A DNA stretch of 24,201 nt from an uncultured Bacteroidaceae bacterium. Its GTDB lineage: Bacteria; Bacteroidota; Bacteroidia; Bacteroidales; Bacteroidaceae. The position numbers and the translations under genes are program-made. This document shows positions 13,930 through 20,661 of the stretch, piece after piece (position 1 is the first letter of the stretch; each line of letters opens with the position of its first letter). The notes beneath the pieces are model-generated. The model was given only the letters and a program-made list of their open reading frames with translations, was not told the origin of the DNA and made no database searches. Location of the stretch: positions 1-24,201 of the forward strand of contig CAKQYA010000036.1 of assembly GCA_934293005.1 (NCBI GenBank). Direction: 5' to 3'.

Positions 13930-15279
13930 TTACTTGAGATATGTCTCACGACCAAGTGTAAGGTCGAGGTCTGCCCTGTTTGTGAGATAGTCGTAGATTG
14001 ACTGCACATAAGTAAGTTCGGCCTGTGTGCGTGCCGTCTCGCTTTGATTGAGTTCAAGGATTGTGCCTCGTCCCACCTCATAGCGTTTGCTTGAGATAGA
14101 CACGGCCTTATCAGCTTGTCCCACAGCCTCTTTATTGCTCTCTATCTGCGCTATTGAGCTTGCCATGTTGCTCTTGTAGCTTTCTACAGCCATATTGAGT
14201 TGTCGTTGAGTATCTGTGCGAGTATCCTCAAGTTGAGCGAGCTGTATGCGGTTGCTTTTAAGTTTTGTCCATGATGAAGCATGGAAAATTGGTATGCTGA
14301 CAGAGAATGCAAGTGTGGAACTTGGCGAGTATTCGTACTTAAACAAGTTCCAATCCTTGTTTGACACACTCTGATACTGTCCTGTAAGCTGAAGAGCGGC
14401 CGTAGGCATAAAGTTTGTCTTCAAAATCTTGCGTGTGCGCTCAAGAAGCTTTGCGTTATAGTCAAGTTGACGCATTGCAGAGTTGTTGGAGAGTGTGAGT
14501 TCTTCTGAAGTAACCTGTGGAAGGAGAAGCTCTGACTCATAACGATTGAGACTATCTTGGATATTGATATCCACGTTGGCCGTCACTCCCATGAGAACTT
14601 TAAGTTGGAGAAGAGCCAAGTTCAGTCCGGTCTGTGCGCTCACCACACTTGAATTCATGTTGCGCATCTGCACCTCAGCACTTATCTTGTCATACTCGCT
14701 TACAGATCCAACTTTGAATTTATTGTTCACCACATCAAAATTTTCCTTGCTGGTGTTGTAGCTTTTCTGCATAACTCCATAGCTATCTTTAGCAAGGAGT
14801 GCTGAATAATAAGCCTTCGTCACTTGGTTTATCATGTCAAGACGGCTGCTTCGAGCTTTTTCTTGAGCAAGAAGAATATCTTCCTTAGTCAGTTTCATGT
14901 TTTGATACACAGCTGGCGCAAACAAAGGCAAACTCAGAGTGAGCGCGCCTGTTGCAGTAGATGTGCCATCTTCTCCAAACTTCATTTTCTTTCCCGCAAG
15001 TTTCATCTCTGCGACCTTGATGCTGTGCGAGAAAGAAAGGTTGGCATCGAGGGTTGGCAATAACGACTGCCAAGCTTCCTTGTCTGCGACCTTCTTCAGT
15101 TCCACATCTTTGTCTGCCACACGGATGGTTGGATTCTCCGCGAGAGCTATCTCAATAGCTTTGCCAAGTGTCAGGTCAAGTTGACCCATTGCAGGCTGTT
15201 GCTCTTGAGCGTCAATGTTCAGTGTACTTGCTGCAAATACACAAATAGCCATTAAAAGCTTTTCAAAATAGATTTTCAC
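13930..15279 (-). CDS. TolC-family outer-membrane efflux channel
   Basis: This 449-aa protein is the outer-membrane factor of the efflux system. It has a signal peptide (LLMAICVFAASTLNIDAQ) and the two-repeat TolC/OEP plan. The first repeat begins LTLGKAIEIALAENPTIRVA; its helices include NQVTKAYYSALLAKDSY and the conserved FKVGSVSEYDKISAEVQ. The second begins near 275 (LSNNSAMRQLDYNAKLLE) and ends with YEVGRGTILELNQSETAR and YDYLTNRADLDLTLGR. Length and motif order are normal. It is the first gene behind the strong promoter at 15328-15359, with a leader of about 40 bases. No regulator gene (TetR, AraC or MarR) is adjacent, so control is either distant or at the RNA level. Confidence 0.95.
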   Translation of the reverse strand: MKIYFEKLLMAICVFAASTLNIDAQEQQPAMGQLDLTLGKAIEIALAENPTIRVADKDVELKKVADKEAWQSLLPTLDANLSFSHSIKVAEMKLAGKKMKFGEDGTSTATGALTLSLPLFAPAVYQNMKLTKEDILLAQEKARSSRLDMINQVTKAYYSALLAKDSYGVMQKSYNTSKENFDVVNNKFKVGSVSEYDKISAEVQMRNMNSSVVSAQTGLNLALLQLKVLMGVTANVDINIQDSLNRYESELLLPQVTSEELTLSNNSAMRQLDYNAKLLERTRKILKTNFMPTAALQLTGQYQSVSNKDWNLFKYEYSPSSTLAFSVSIPIFHASSWTKLKSNRIQLAQLEDTRTDTQRQLNMAVESYKSNMASSIAQIESNKEAVGQADKAVSISSKRYEVGRGTILELNQSETARTQAELTYVQSIYDYLTNRADLDLTLGRETYLK

Positions 15280-15327
15280 TGATGATTTCTTTTATTGTTA
15301 ATACTTATTACCTCAAAAAATTCTGTG

Positions 15328-15359
15328 CAAAGTTAGGTATATTTACAAAACTGACCAAA
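15328..15359 (-). promoter_or_regulatory. Promoter of the efflux operon
   Basis: On the minus strand TTTG (15359-15356), 20 bases, TAACTTTG (15335-15328): an exact match to the Bacteroidetes vegetative consensus. Transcription should start near 15321, about 42 bases before the first ATG at 15279. I see no operator-like palindrome overlapping it. Confidence 0.85.
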
Positions 15360-16017
15360 CCTATTTAACACATATTAAAATAAAAGAGAGAACAAAACAG
15401 ACAAAAAGAAAAGTTAGTCGACTTTTAGACCCATTCCATCATAGTATATTTAAAGAAAAACCTAATCTTTGTGGTGAAAAAGAATACTTTAGTCAGCATC
15501 ATTAGTCCTATATGCATGCTTATAAAAATGTCAAGTTTCCACAATGATTTCTTTACCACGCAGAGCATCTTGCAGCTACACTTCTGCAGCATTACACAAC
15601 ATGGAAATCGTTTGCCATCAGCTGTCATATTAGACGCAAAAAAAAAGACAACTATCTTCAATTAAACCCAAATCGGTCATTAGACCGAGGCACATTAGGG
15701 GGCTGGTGATAAGAATCGGCTCCTTCATGGACACATCGATTAGGGGTGCACGTGCACTGTCGCCACTCCACAATGACAATCACTTACCAACAAACCCACA
15801 TGAATATCCATGTAACCTGCAAAAACATCTGAAAGATGTGCTCAAATGCGCCATAATCGGCAACAGACACTACCACGATAGCAGACAAAAGGTTTGGAGG
15901 TGTAAAGGAGTCACAAAAACCTTTGCAAAAACAAGATTGTAGCACCACAAATATAACAAAAAGACACCTGCACATGGTGTGTGCTCGCACACATGTGCTA
16001 TCAAACATGTTTTAAGA
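15360..16017. other. Gene-free intergenic region with one dispersed-repeat copy and a hairpin
   Basis: None of the frames here looks coding. It contains the third location of the dispersed repeat, CCCAAATCGGTCATTAGA plus CCGA (15667-15688), with the internal hairpin TCGGTC-ATTA-GACCGA; a GTGCACGTGCAC palindrome near 15747-15758; and a strong hairpin in which GCACATGGTGTG (15970-15981) pairs with CACACATGTGC (15988-15998), 11 bp with one bulge, 20 bases before the plus-strand promoter at 16018. Repeated short GTG/CAC words here suggest degraded sequence. Confidence 0.5.
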
Positions 16018-16049
16018 TTTGGTTACATTATAGAAAGTGCCTACCTTTG
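16018..16049 (+). promoter_or_regulatory. Strong promoter reading into a short terminated transcript
   Basis: TTTG (16018-16021), 20 bases, TACCTTTG (16042-16049): a perfect Bacteroidetes promoter. The expected start is near 16056. No plus-strand gene follows; a terminator ends at 16142 and the next gene is on the opposite strand. Confidence 0.75.
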
Positions 16050-16055
16050 CATTAT

Positions 16056-16142
16056 CCTAAAAACAATCTTTTTACCTTAAAAAAAATTAATACTTATTGA
16101 GAACGAAAAGCGCCAATCGAGATGATTCGCGCTTTTTCTTTT
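16056..16142 (+). ncRNA. Candidate small RNA of about 85 bases
   Basis: A consensus promoter (16018-16049) is followed within about 60 bases by a strong intrinsic terminator, with no plausible reading frame between. This promoter-to-terminator arrangement is how many bacterial small RNAs appear. The body before the terminator is A-rich (runs of A near 16065 and 16080) and little structured. I match it to no known RNA family. It could also be the remains of a leader whose gene was lost. Confidence 0.45.
16106..16142. terminator. Strong intrinsic terminator, probably bidirectional
   Basis: AAAAGCGC-C-AATC (16106-16118) pairs with GATT-C-GCGCTTTT (16124-16136), 12 bp with one C-C mismatch and loop GAGAT. 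A T-rich tail (TTTTTCTTTT) follows on the plus strand and a shorter T run on the minus strand. It can end the small plus-strand transcript and also the minus-strand DUF4421 gene, which stops at 16245. Confidence 0.8.
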
Positions 16143-16244
16143 ATCATACAAATACTGTTCAATCATATTATCATGAACCAAGCAACTTTTGAATGGATTC
16201 TATCAAAAACAAAGCGGGCAATCCAATTGAATCGCATGAATAGT

Positions 16245-17363
16245 TCATATCCTCATTCCCCAGAAAAGACGCGCACGCCATTTGCTGAAATTGATGTCAA
16301 CCCGGTCGTCCCCCAAAAGAGAATTAGTCATGACAAACGTGCATCCAATAAAATGATTGGATTTGAGCGTGTAAACCAAAGCCAAGCGTTCCGTCAAAAT
16401 GGCATCAGGAAATTGCGTGTCCATATCCGACCTCATTCCATCCACACGCATGTTGCATCGATTGACAATGACCAAAGTTGGCAAAGCCGACACATGCAAG
16501 AGCAAACGCTTGCTCGCCACCCAATTGTAGCCATAACCACACCCTACCCCAAAGTGTCCGAGATACACTCTCATGTCAGGCATTCCAGCCGGTTTGTCCG
16601 AGGTAGTTTTCACACTTCCGCCCATATAGGAGAAACCTGCCAGGAAAGACCCAGCGCTATGACGCTGCACATACGACTGCGAGAATGCGGCTGGCATAGA
16701 GAAGCACTTCCCATTGAAAGCATAATATCCATTCACGTTGAGCATAGCAAGGGTCATGCCACCCTCGTCAAGATGAACGAGGTCGTCTCCTATATGCGTG
16801 TCGCCTGACACGGTTTTGGAATCCAGAAAAACAATGTCTATGCCATAGCGATTGGCATAAGCATTCAAGTTGGCCTCAAAATTGTGCCCCTTGCCAAAAA
16901 ACTTCATTGGATTGATAGCGACGCCTGCCGAGAGACCACGATAATTGACACCAAGGCTGAGAGTGTTTTTATACCCAGACCGCAAACGTCCATCACTCCG
17001 CACTCCGCCTCTGCGGGTAGAAGCATCAAGCATTGAACCTGATGCATTAAAACGCATGCGTACCATCCATGCCTCAAGCGGCCGTGAAATAAACGATGTG
17101 TCGTAATCTACGGCATAATATTTTGCAGTCACTACACTATCCACTTTGGCCCTTACCTCTTCACGTTTCGCCTTAATTCGTTCTTTTTTTTGTTCACGCT
17201 TTTTTTTCAACAAATCCTTTTGAATTTCATGTCTCTCACGCCTTGGCTGCGCATGCTCCGCAGAAGTTTCAGTCTGGGCAAAGGCAGAGAAAAAACATGA
17301 TAAGAAAACGGCCGCAGTCATTGCCATATTTAAGACGAATCTATATTTTGCAATACCTTTCAT
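16245..17363 (-). CDS. DUF4421-family exported protein, probable outer-membrane beta-barrel
   Basis: The start is taken at the ATG at 17361-17363 (MKGIAKYRF), giving 372 aa, because a signal peptide follows directly (LNMAMTAAVFLSCFFSAFAQ) and the promoter at 17389 sits just upstream. The frame is open further upstream, but that part runs across the promoter and into the divergent kinase gene. After the signal comes a highly charged helix (residues about 40-70, KKKREQKKERIKAKREEVR), then VDYDTSFISRPLEAWMVRMR, the conserved opening of DUF4421 proteins. The rest consists of alternating amphipathic strands (NTLSLGVNYRGLSAGVAIN, LAGFSYMGGSVKTT, VGCGYGYNWVASKRLLLHVS), as in an outer-membrane barrel, with a terminal aromatic segment (ARLFWGMRI). 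Function is unknown. It ends about 100 bases before the terminator at 16142. Confidence 0.88.
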   Translation of the reverse strand: MKGIAKYRFVLNMAMTAAVFLSCFFSAFAQTETSAEHAQPRRERHEIQKDLLKKKREQKKERIKAKREEVRAKVDSVVTAKYYAVDYDTSFISRPLEAWMVRMRFNASGSMLDASTRRGGVRSDGRLRSGYKNTLSLGVNYRGLSAGVAINPMKFFGKGHNFEANLNAYANRYGIDIVFLDSKTVSGDTHIGDDLVHLDEGGMTLAMLNVNGYYAFNGKCFSMPAAFSQSYVQRHSAGSFLAGFSYMGGSVKTTSDKPAGMPDMRVYLGHFGVGCGYGYNWVASKRLLLHVSALPTLVIVNRCNMRVDGMRSDMDTQFPDAILTERLALVYTLKSNHFIGCTFVMTNSLLGDDRVDINFSKWRARLFWGMRI

Positions 17364-17388
17364 GTCACGCACTTGTAGTTTACCATTG

Positions 17389-17420
17389 CAAAGATAACTA
17401 TTTTTGCAACAACAAACAAT
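17389..17420 (-). promoter_or_regulatory. Promoter of the DUF4421 gene
   Basis: On the minus strand ATTG (17420-17417), 20 bases, TATCTTTG (17396-17389). The predicted start is near 17382, about 20 bases before the ATG at 17363, which supports the shorter start chosen for that gene. Confidence 0.7.
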
Positions 17421-17482
17421 GACTAATACACCCGACTCCCAATTTATCATGGCATAAACGAGCTCATTTAGTTTTTTTTTTG

Positions 17483-17490
17483 TAACTTTG
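17483..17490 (+). promoter_or_regulatory. Promoter -7 box of the ThiD-like kinase gene
   Basis: TAACTTTG followed by CA is an exact -7 box 25 bases before the ATG at 17515. The upstream side is a run of T's (17472-17481) rather than a clear TTTG. It forms a divergent promoter pair with the one at 17389-17420, with about 60 bases between the elements. Confidence 0.6.
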
Positions 17491-17514
17491 CATGATGAAT
17501 AATACAACTCACTA

Positions 17515-18339
17515 ATGAACAAAAAGAAACTCAACATTGTATTTCTCATAGCAGGAAGTGAACCGCTAGGCAGCGCAGGCATGCAGGCTGACATAAAAGC
17601 AGTTACGGCCTGTGGGGGATATGCAGCTTGCGCCGTGACGGGAATTGTGGATGAAGACACTCAAAGCGTGAAGAGTGTCACTCCATTGCCAGCCGCATTA
17701 GTTGTAAGCCAAGCACAGTCGTTTCTCAATGACGTGGGCGCACAATGCATCAAGACAGGTGTGCTTCCCACAGCCGACATCATAGAAGGTGTGGCCGATG
17801 TGCTAAAAGAACATCCTGACGTCAAGAAGATAATAGACCCTGTCATAGTAGACAGCAACGGCAAACAACTTGTGAGCAATGAGAGCATTAAGGCTTACAA
17901 AGAAAAACTTTTTGCCCTCGCAACACTCATCACGCCCAACAGAAGGGAGACAGAGGTGCTCATCGGCCGCAACATAAGCAATATAGAGGAGGACTTGAAA
18001 GAGTTGGCCAAATGGGGATGCAGCGTGATAGTGAAGAGCATCGAGGACGGAGATAATCTTATAGACGCACTTTATAATGCTGAGACAAAGGAATTCAGAC
18101 TCTTCAAAAAGAAACGCATCAACACGCACAATGTGAATGGCACAGGCGACTCTTTTTCTTCTGCCATAGCCACTTACTTGGCTAAAGGCTATTCTCTTAA
18201 TGATGCTGTGGAGAAGGGCGAGGAATTTATAAACAAGGCCATAGCCCTTGGTGCTGAATACGAATTCGGACATGGATACGGGCCTGTTCATCCTTGTTTC
18301 ATGGAAGACAAAAACATACACGAAAGGATTTACAACTGA
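17515..18339 (+). CDS. thiD: ThiD-like hydroxymethylpyrimidine/pyridoxal-type kinase
   Basis: This 274-aa ribokinase-fold enzyme fits the ThiD/PdxK family, which phosphorylates hydroxymethylpyrimidine (phosphate) for thiamine synthesis or pyridoxal-type vitamers. The N-terminal signature is AGSEPLGSAGMQADIKAV (residues 13-30; usually GSDSSGGAGIQADLK). CIKTGVL is near 78, the Asp-Pro block IDPVIVDSNG near 107, TPNRRETEVLIG near 140, and the anion-hole motif NGTGDSFSSA at 208-217. Canonical ThiD has GTGC, with a Cys proposed as catalytic; here the residue is Asp212, as in PdxK/PdxY and ribokinases. The usual ALTAQNT loop is replaced by AVTGIVDEDT. The substrate is therefore uncertain although the kinase call is firm. 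No other thiamine genes are nearby. leuB follows after 99 bases. Confidence 0.85.
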   Translation: MNKKKLNIVFLIAGSEPLGSAGMQADIKAVTACGGYAACAVTGIVDEDTQSVKSVTPLPAALVVSQAQSFLNDVGAQCIKTGVLPTADIIEGVADVLKEHPDVKKIIDPVIVDSNGKQLVSNESIKAYKEKLFALATLITPNRRETEVLIGRNISNIEEDLKELAKWGCSVIVKSIEDGDNLIDALYNAETKEFRLFKKKRINTHNVNGTGDSFSSAIATYLAKGYSLNDAVEKGEEFINKAIALGAEYEFGHGYGPVHPCFMEDKNIHERIYN

Positions 18340-18438
18340 AGAACAAACTCAGACAGATGAGGGAAGGTCGTTGTAATGGCACGTGACATACAAAGAAAAA
18401 CAAACTACAGAATACACAAAACAACACTATACACTATT

Positions 18439-19500
18439 ATGAAACTCAAAATTGCAGTTTTGGCCGGTGATGGCATCGGACCAGAAATTATGGAACAAGG
18501 CGTGGCTGTTTGCAATGCTATCGCCAAAAAGTTTGGACATGAAGTATCTTACAAAGAAGCTCTCTGCGGAGCTCATGCCATCGACGAGGTGGGTGACCCA
18601 TTCCCAGAGGACACGTTCCAGACATGCATGAATGCTGATGCTGTGCTTTTCGCATCAGTAGGCGATCCTAAGTTTGACAACAACCCTAATGCCAAGGTTC
18701 GTCCAGAACAGGGACTTCTTGCCATGAGAAAAAAACTCGGCCTCTATGCAAACATCCGTCCTGTGACCACATTTGATTGCCTCGTGCACAAATCGCCACT
18801 CAAGGACGACCTCGTCAAAGGCGCTGACTTCATCTGCATACGCGAACTGACAGGCGGCATGTATTTCGGAGAGAAGAAGGAAGGCAACGACTATGCTTAC
18901 GACACCAACGCATATTCACGTGCAGAAGTAGAGCGCATTCTCAAAGTGGCATATCAATATGCTCGCCAGAGAAGGAAGCATCTCACCGTGGTAGACAAGG
19001 CCAATGTTTTGGCATCAAGCCGTCTATGGCGTGCCGTTGCACAGGAGATGGCACCACAATATCCTGACGTCACAACCGATTTCATGTATGTGGACAATGC
19101 TTCAATGCGCATGATACAGGAACCAAAATTCTTTGACGTCATGGTGACAGAAAACACATTTGGCGACATCCTCACAGATGAAGGCAGTTGCATCACAGGT
19201 TCCATGGGACTGCTTCCATCTGCTTCAACAGGTGAGCACACACCTGTGTTCGAGCCAATTCACGGAAGCTGGCCACAGGCTAAAGGCTTGAACATAGCAA
19301 ATCCTCTGGCACAGATTCTCTCTGTGGCCATGCTTTACGAGTATTTCGGCCTAAAAGAGGAAGGCTCACTCATACGCAAGGCTGTCAACGCATCACTCGA
19401 CCAGAACGTGCGCACTCCTGAGATTCAGGTCGAAGGCGGCGAAAAGTATGGCACAAAGGAAGTGGGCGCATGGATTGTCAACTTCATCAACAAAGCATAA
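18439..19500 (+). CDS. leuB: 3-isopropylmalate dehydrogenase
   Basis: This cytoplasmic enzyme of leucine synthesis oxidises and decarboxylates 3-isopropylmalate to 2-oxoisocaproate with NAD+. I start it at ATG 18439 (MKLKIAVLAGDGIGPEIMEQ), giving 353 aa, the usual LeuB length. An in-frame ATG at 18376 would add 21 polar residues before the first beta strand and is unlikely. Conserved blocks are LAGDGIGPEI at the N-terminus, RPEQGLLAMRKKLGLYANIR and IRELTGGMYFGEKK (substrate binding), TVVDKANVLASSRLW (catalytic Lys), VTENTFGDILTDEGS (metal-binding Asp) and EPIHGSWP (NAD-binding loop). The LeuA, LeuC and LeuD genes are not in the window, so it stands apart from the pathway cluster. It may share a transcript with the upstream kinase gene. 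Confidence 0.95.
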   Translation: MKLKIAVLAGDGIGPEIMEQGVAVCNAIAKKFGHEVSYKEALCGAHAIDEVGDPFPEDTFQTCMNADAVLFASVGDPKFDNNPNAKVRPEQGLLAMRKKLGLYANIRPVTTFDCLVHKSPLKDDLVKGADFICIRELTGGMYFGEKKEGNDYAYDTNAYSRAEVERILKVAYQYARQRRKHLTVVDKANVLASSRLWRAVAQEMAPQYPDVTTDFMYVDNASMRMIQEPKFFDVMVTENTFGDILTDEGSCITGSMGLLPSASTGEHTPVFEPIHGSWPQAKGLNIANPLAQILSVAMLYEYFGLKEEGSLIRKAVNASLDQNVRTPEIQVEGGEKYGTKEVGAWIVNFINKA

Positions 19501-19733
19501 TTCGTCGGGGACGCTATAGTGTTCCTTTACAGATTATTTTTCTCTAACATCAATCTCCACTATTCTCACATCAACAAGCCATCATTGCTGTATAGCAACA
19601 GAAAGGCAACTGATGCAAGAATGGCGTTAGATTGATGTTTGATTGATTTAAGCTTCTGATAAAAAAGACATCCAAGCACACTTAAATCATCAAGAATAAG
19701 AATTGTTGGATAACACAATAATATAAAAAGCAC
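19501..19733 (+). promoter_or_regulatory. Structured 233-base region upstream of metA
   Basis: There is no gene here. AACATCAATCT (19546-19556) and AGATTGATGTT (19629-19639) are perfect 11-bp inverted copies 72 bases apart. Between them lies a small hairpin, TTGCT-GTAT-AGCAA (19585-19598). If transcribed, this would fold into one long closed domain ending about 95 bases before metA, a layout compatible with a leader regulator of methionine synthesis. I could not fit it to the SAM-II consensus, and I found no clear -7 box. Confidence 0.35.
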
Positions 19734-20651
19734 ATGCCACTAATATTACCAGATCAACTGCCTGCTATAGATGCTTTAAAGCATGAGAACATCTTCACCA
19801 TGGGATACCGACGTGCAGATAGCCAGCAAATACGCCCACTACGTCTTGCTGTGCTCAATCTCATGCCTTTAAAAATCACTACTGAAACTGATTTTATCCG
19901 AATACTCTCAAATTCAGCCCTTCAGATTAAAGTTGACTTCATGAAAATAAAGTCGCACACAAGCAAAAACACACCTATGGAACACATGATGGCGTTCTAC
20001 CGCAACTTTGAGGACATGAAGAAAGAGAAGTATGATGGTCTGCTTGTGACAGGAGCGCCATTGGAGTTTATGGACTATGAGGAAGTGACCTACTGGAAAG
20101 AGCTGCAAGAGGTCTTCACATGGGCGCACCACAATGTGACAAGCACCATCTATGTGTGTTGGGCTGCCTTCGCTGGCCTATACCATTTCTACGGAGTGCC
20201 AAAACACAACACTCCGCACAAAGTGTTTGGTGTATTCAAACATAAGATGCTAAACTCTGAACTTCCTATCTTCCGTGGCTTCGATGACGAGTTTTTCGCT
20301 CCTCACAGCCGACATTGCGAGTTGAAAAGAGAAGACATAGAGAAAGTGCCAGGACTCGACATCATCGCGGAAAGCGATGAAGCAGGAGTGACTATCGTGG
20401 AAGCGCGCAATGGTCGCGAGTTCTTCATCACCTGCCACTTTGAATATTCGCCACTCACACTTGACGGAGAATACAAAAGAGACTTGGACAAAGGCCTGCC
20501 CATCAACATGCCACAAAACTATTATCCTGACAATGACCCTTCAAAGCGCCCGGTAGTCAGATGGCGCGCAGCGGCCAATCTTCTTTATACCAATTGGCTC
20601 AACTACTACGTATACCAAGAGACACCATTCAATATCAACGACATCAACTAA
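19734..20651 (+). CDS. metA: Homoserine O-acetyltransferase (MetA family)
   Basis: This 305-aa cytoplasmic enzyme activates homoserine by O-acylation, the first committed step of methionine synthesis. The MetA (HTS) catalytic triad is in register: Cys142 (IYVCWAAFAG), His235 and Glu237 (TCHFEYSP). Residue 111 is Glu (VTGAPLEFMDYEE). In characterised MetA proteins Glu111 selects acetyl-CoA while Gly111, as in E. coli, selects succinyl-CoA, so this one should be an acetyltransferase despite the usual database name. After the catalytic Cys the sequence is WAAF, where many relatives have WGAQ. Length and start (MPLILPDQLPAIDALKHENI) match the family. A U32-family gene begins 10 bases after the stop, so the two are probably one operon. 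Confidence 0.95.
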   Translation: MPLILPDQLPAIDALKHENIFTMGYRRADSQQIRPLRLAVLNLMPLKITTETDFIRILSNSALQIKVDFMKIKSHTSKNTPMEHMMAFYRNFEDMKKEKYDGLLVTGAPLEFMDYEEVTYWKELQEVFTWAHHNVTSTIYVCWAAFAGLYHFYGVPKHNTPHKVFGVFKHKMLNSELPIFRGFDDEFFAPHSRHCELKREDIEKVPGLDIIAESDEAGVTIVEARNGREFFITCHFEYSPLTLDGEYKRDLDKGLPINMPQNYYPDNDPSKRPVVRWRAAANLLYTNWLNYYVYQETPFNINDIN

Positions 20652-20661
20652 TATCTTATAT

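Noticed and set aside
15784..16008. 74-codon hydrophobic minus-strand frame
   Set aside because: Has no consensus promoter, overlaps a hairpin, sits in compositionally odd non-coding DNA and shows no family resemblance.
16122..16808. 228-codon plus-strand frame starting inside the terminator at 16106-16142
   Set aside because: Mostly antisense to the DUF4421 gene; its proposed start lies in the terminator stem.
17364..17660. N-terminal extension of the DUF4421 protein to an ATG at 17660
   Set aside because: It would cross that gene's own promoter and overlap the divergent kinase gene; the signal peptide begins properly at 17363.
18376..18438. 21-residue N-terminal extension of LeuB
   Set aside because: LeuB proteins start just before the first strand, as with the ATG at 18439; the extension is polar and unlike the family.
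19501..19733. SAM-II riboswitch upstream of metA
   Set aside because: TGATTTAA and TGATAAA words are present (19642-19665), but their spacing is too short for the pseudoknot and the AGCTAAA segment is missing.
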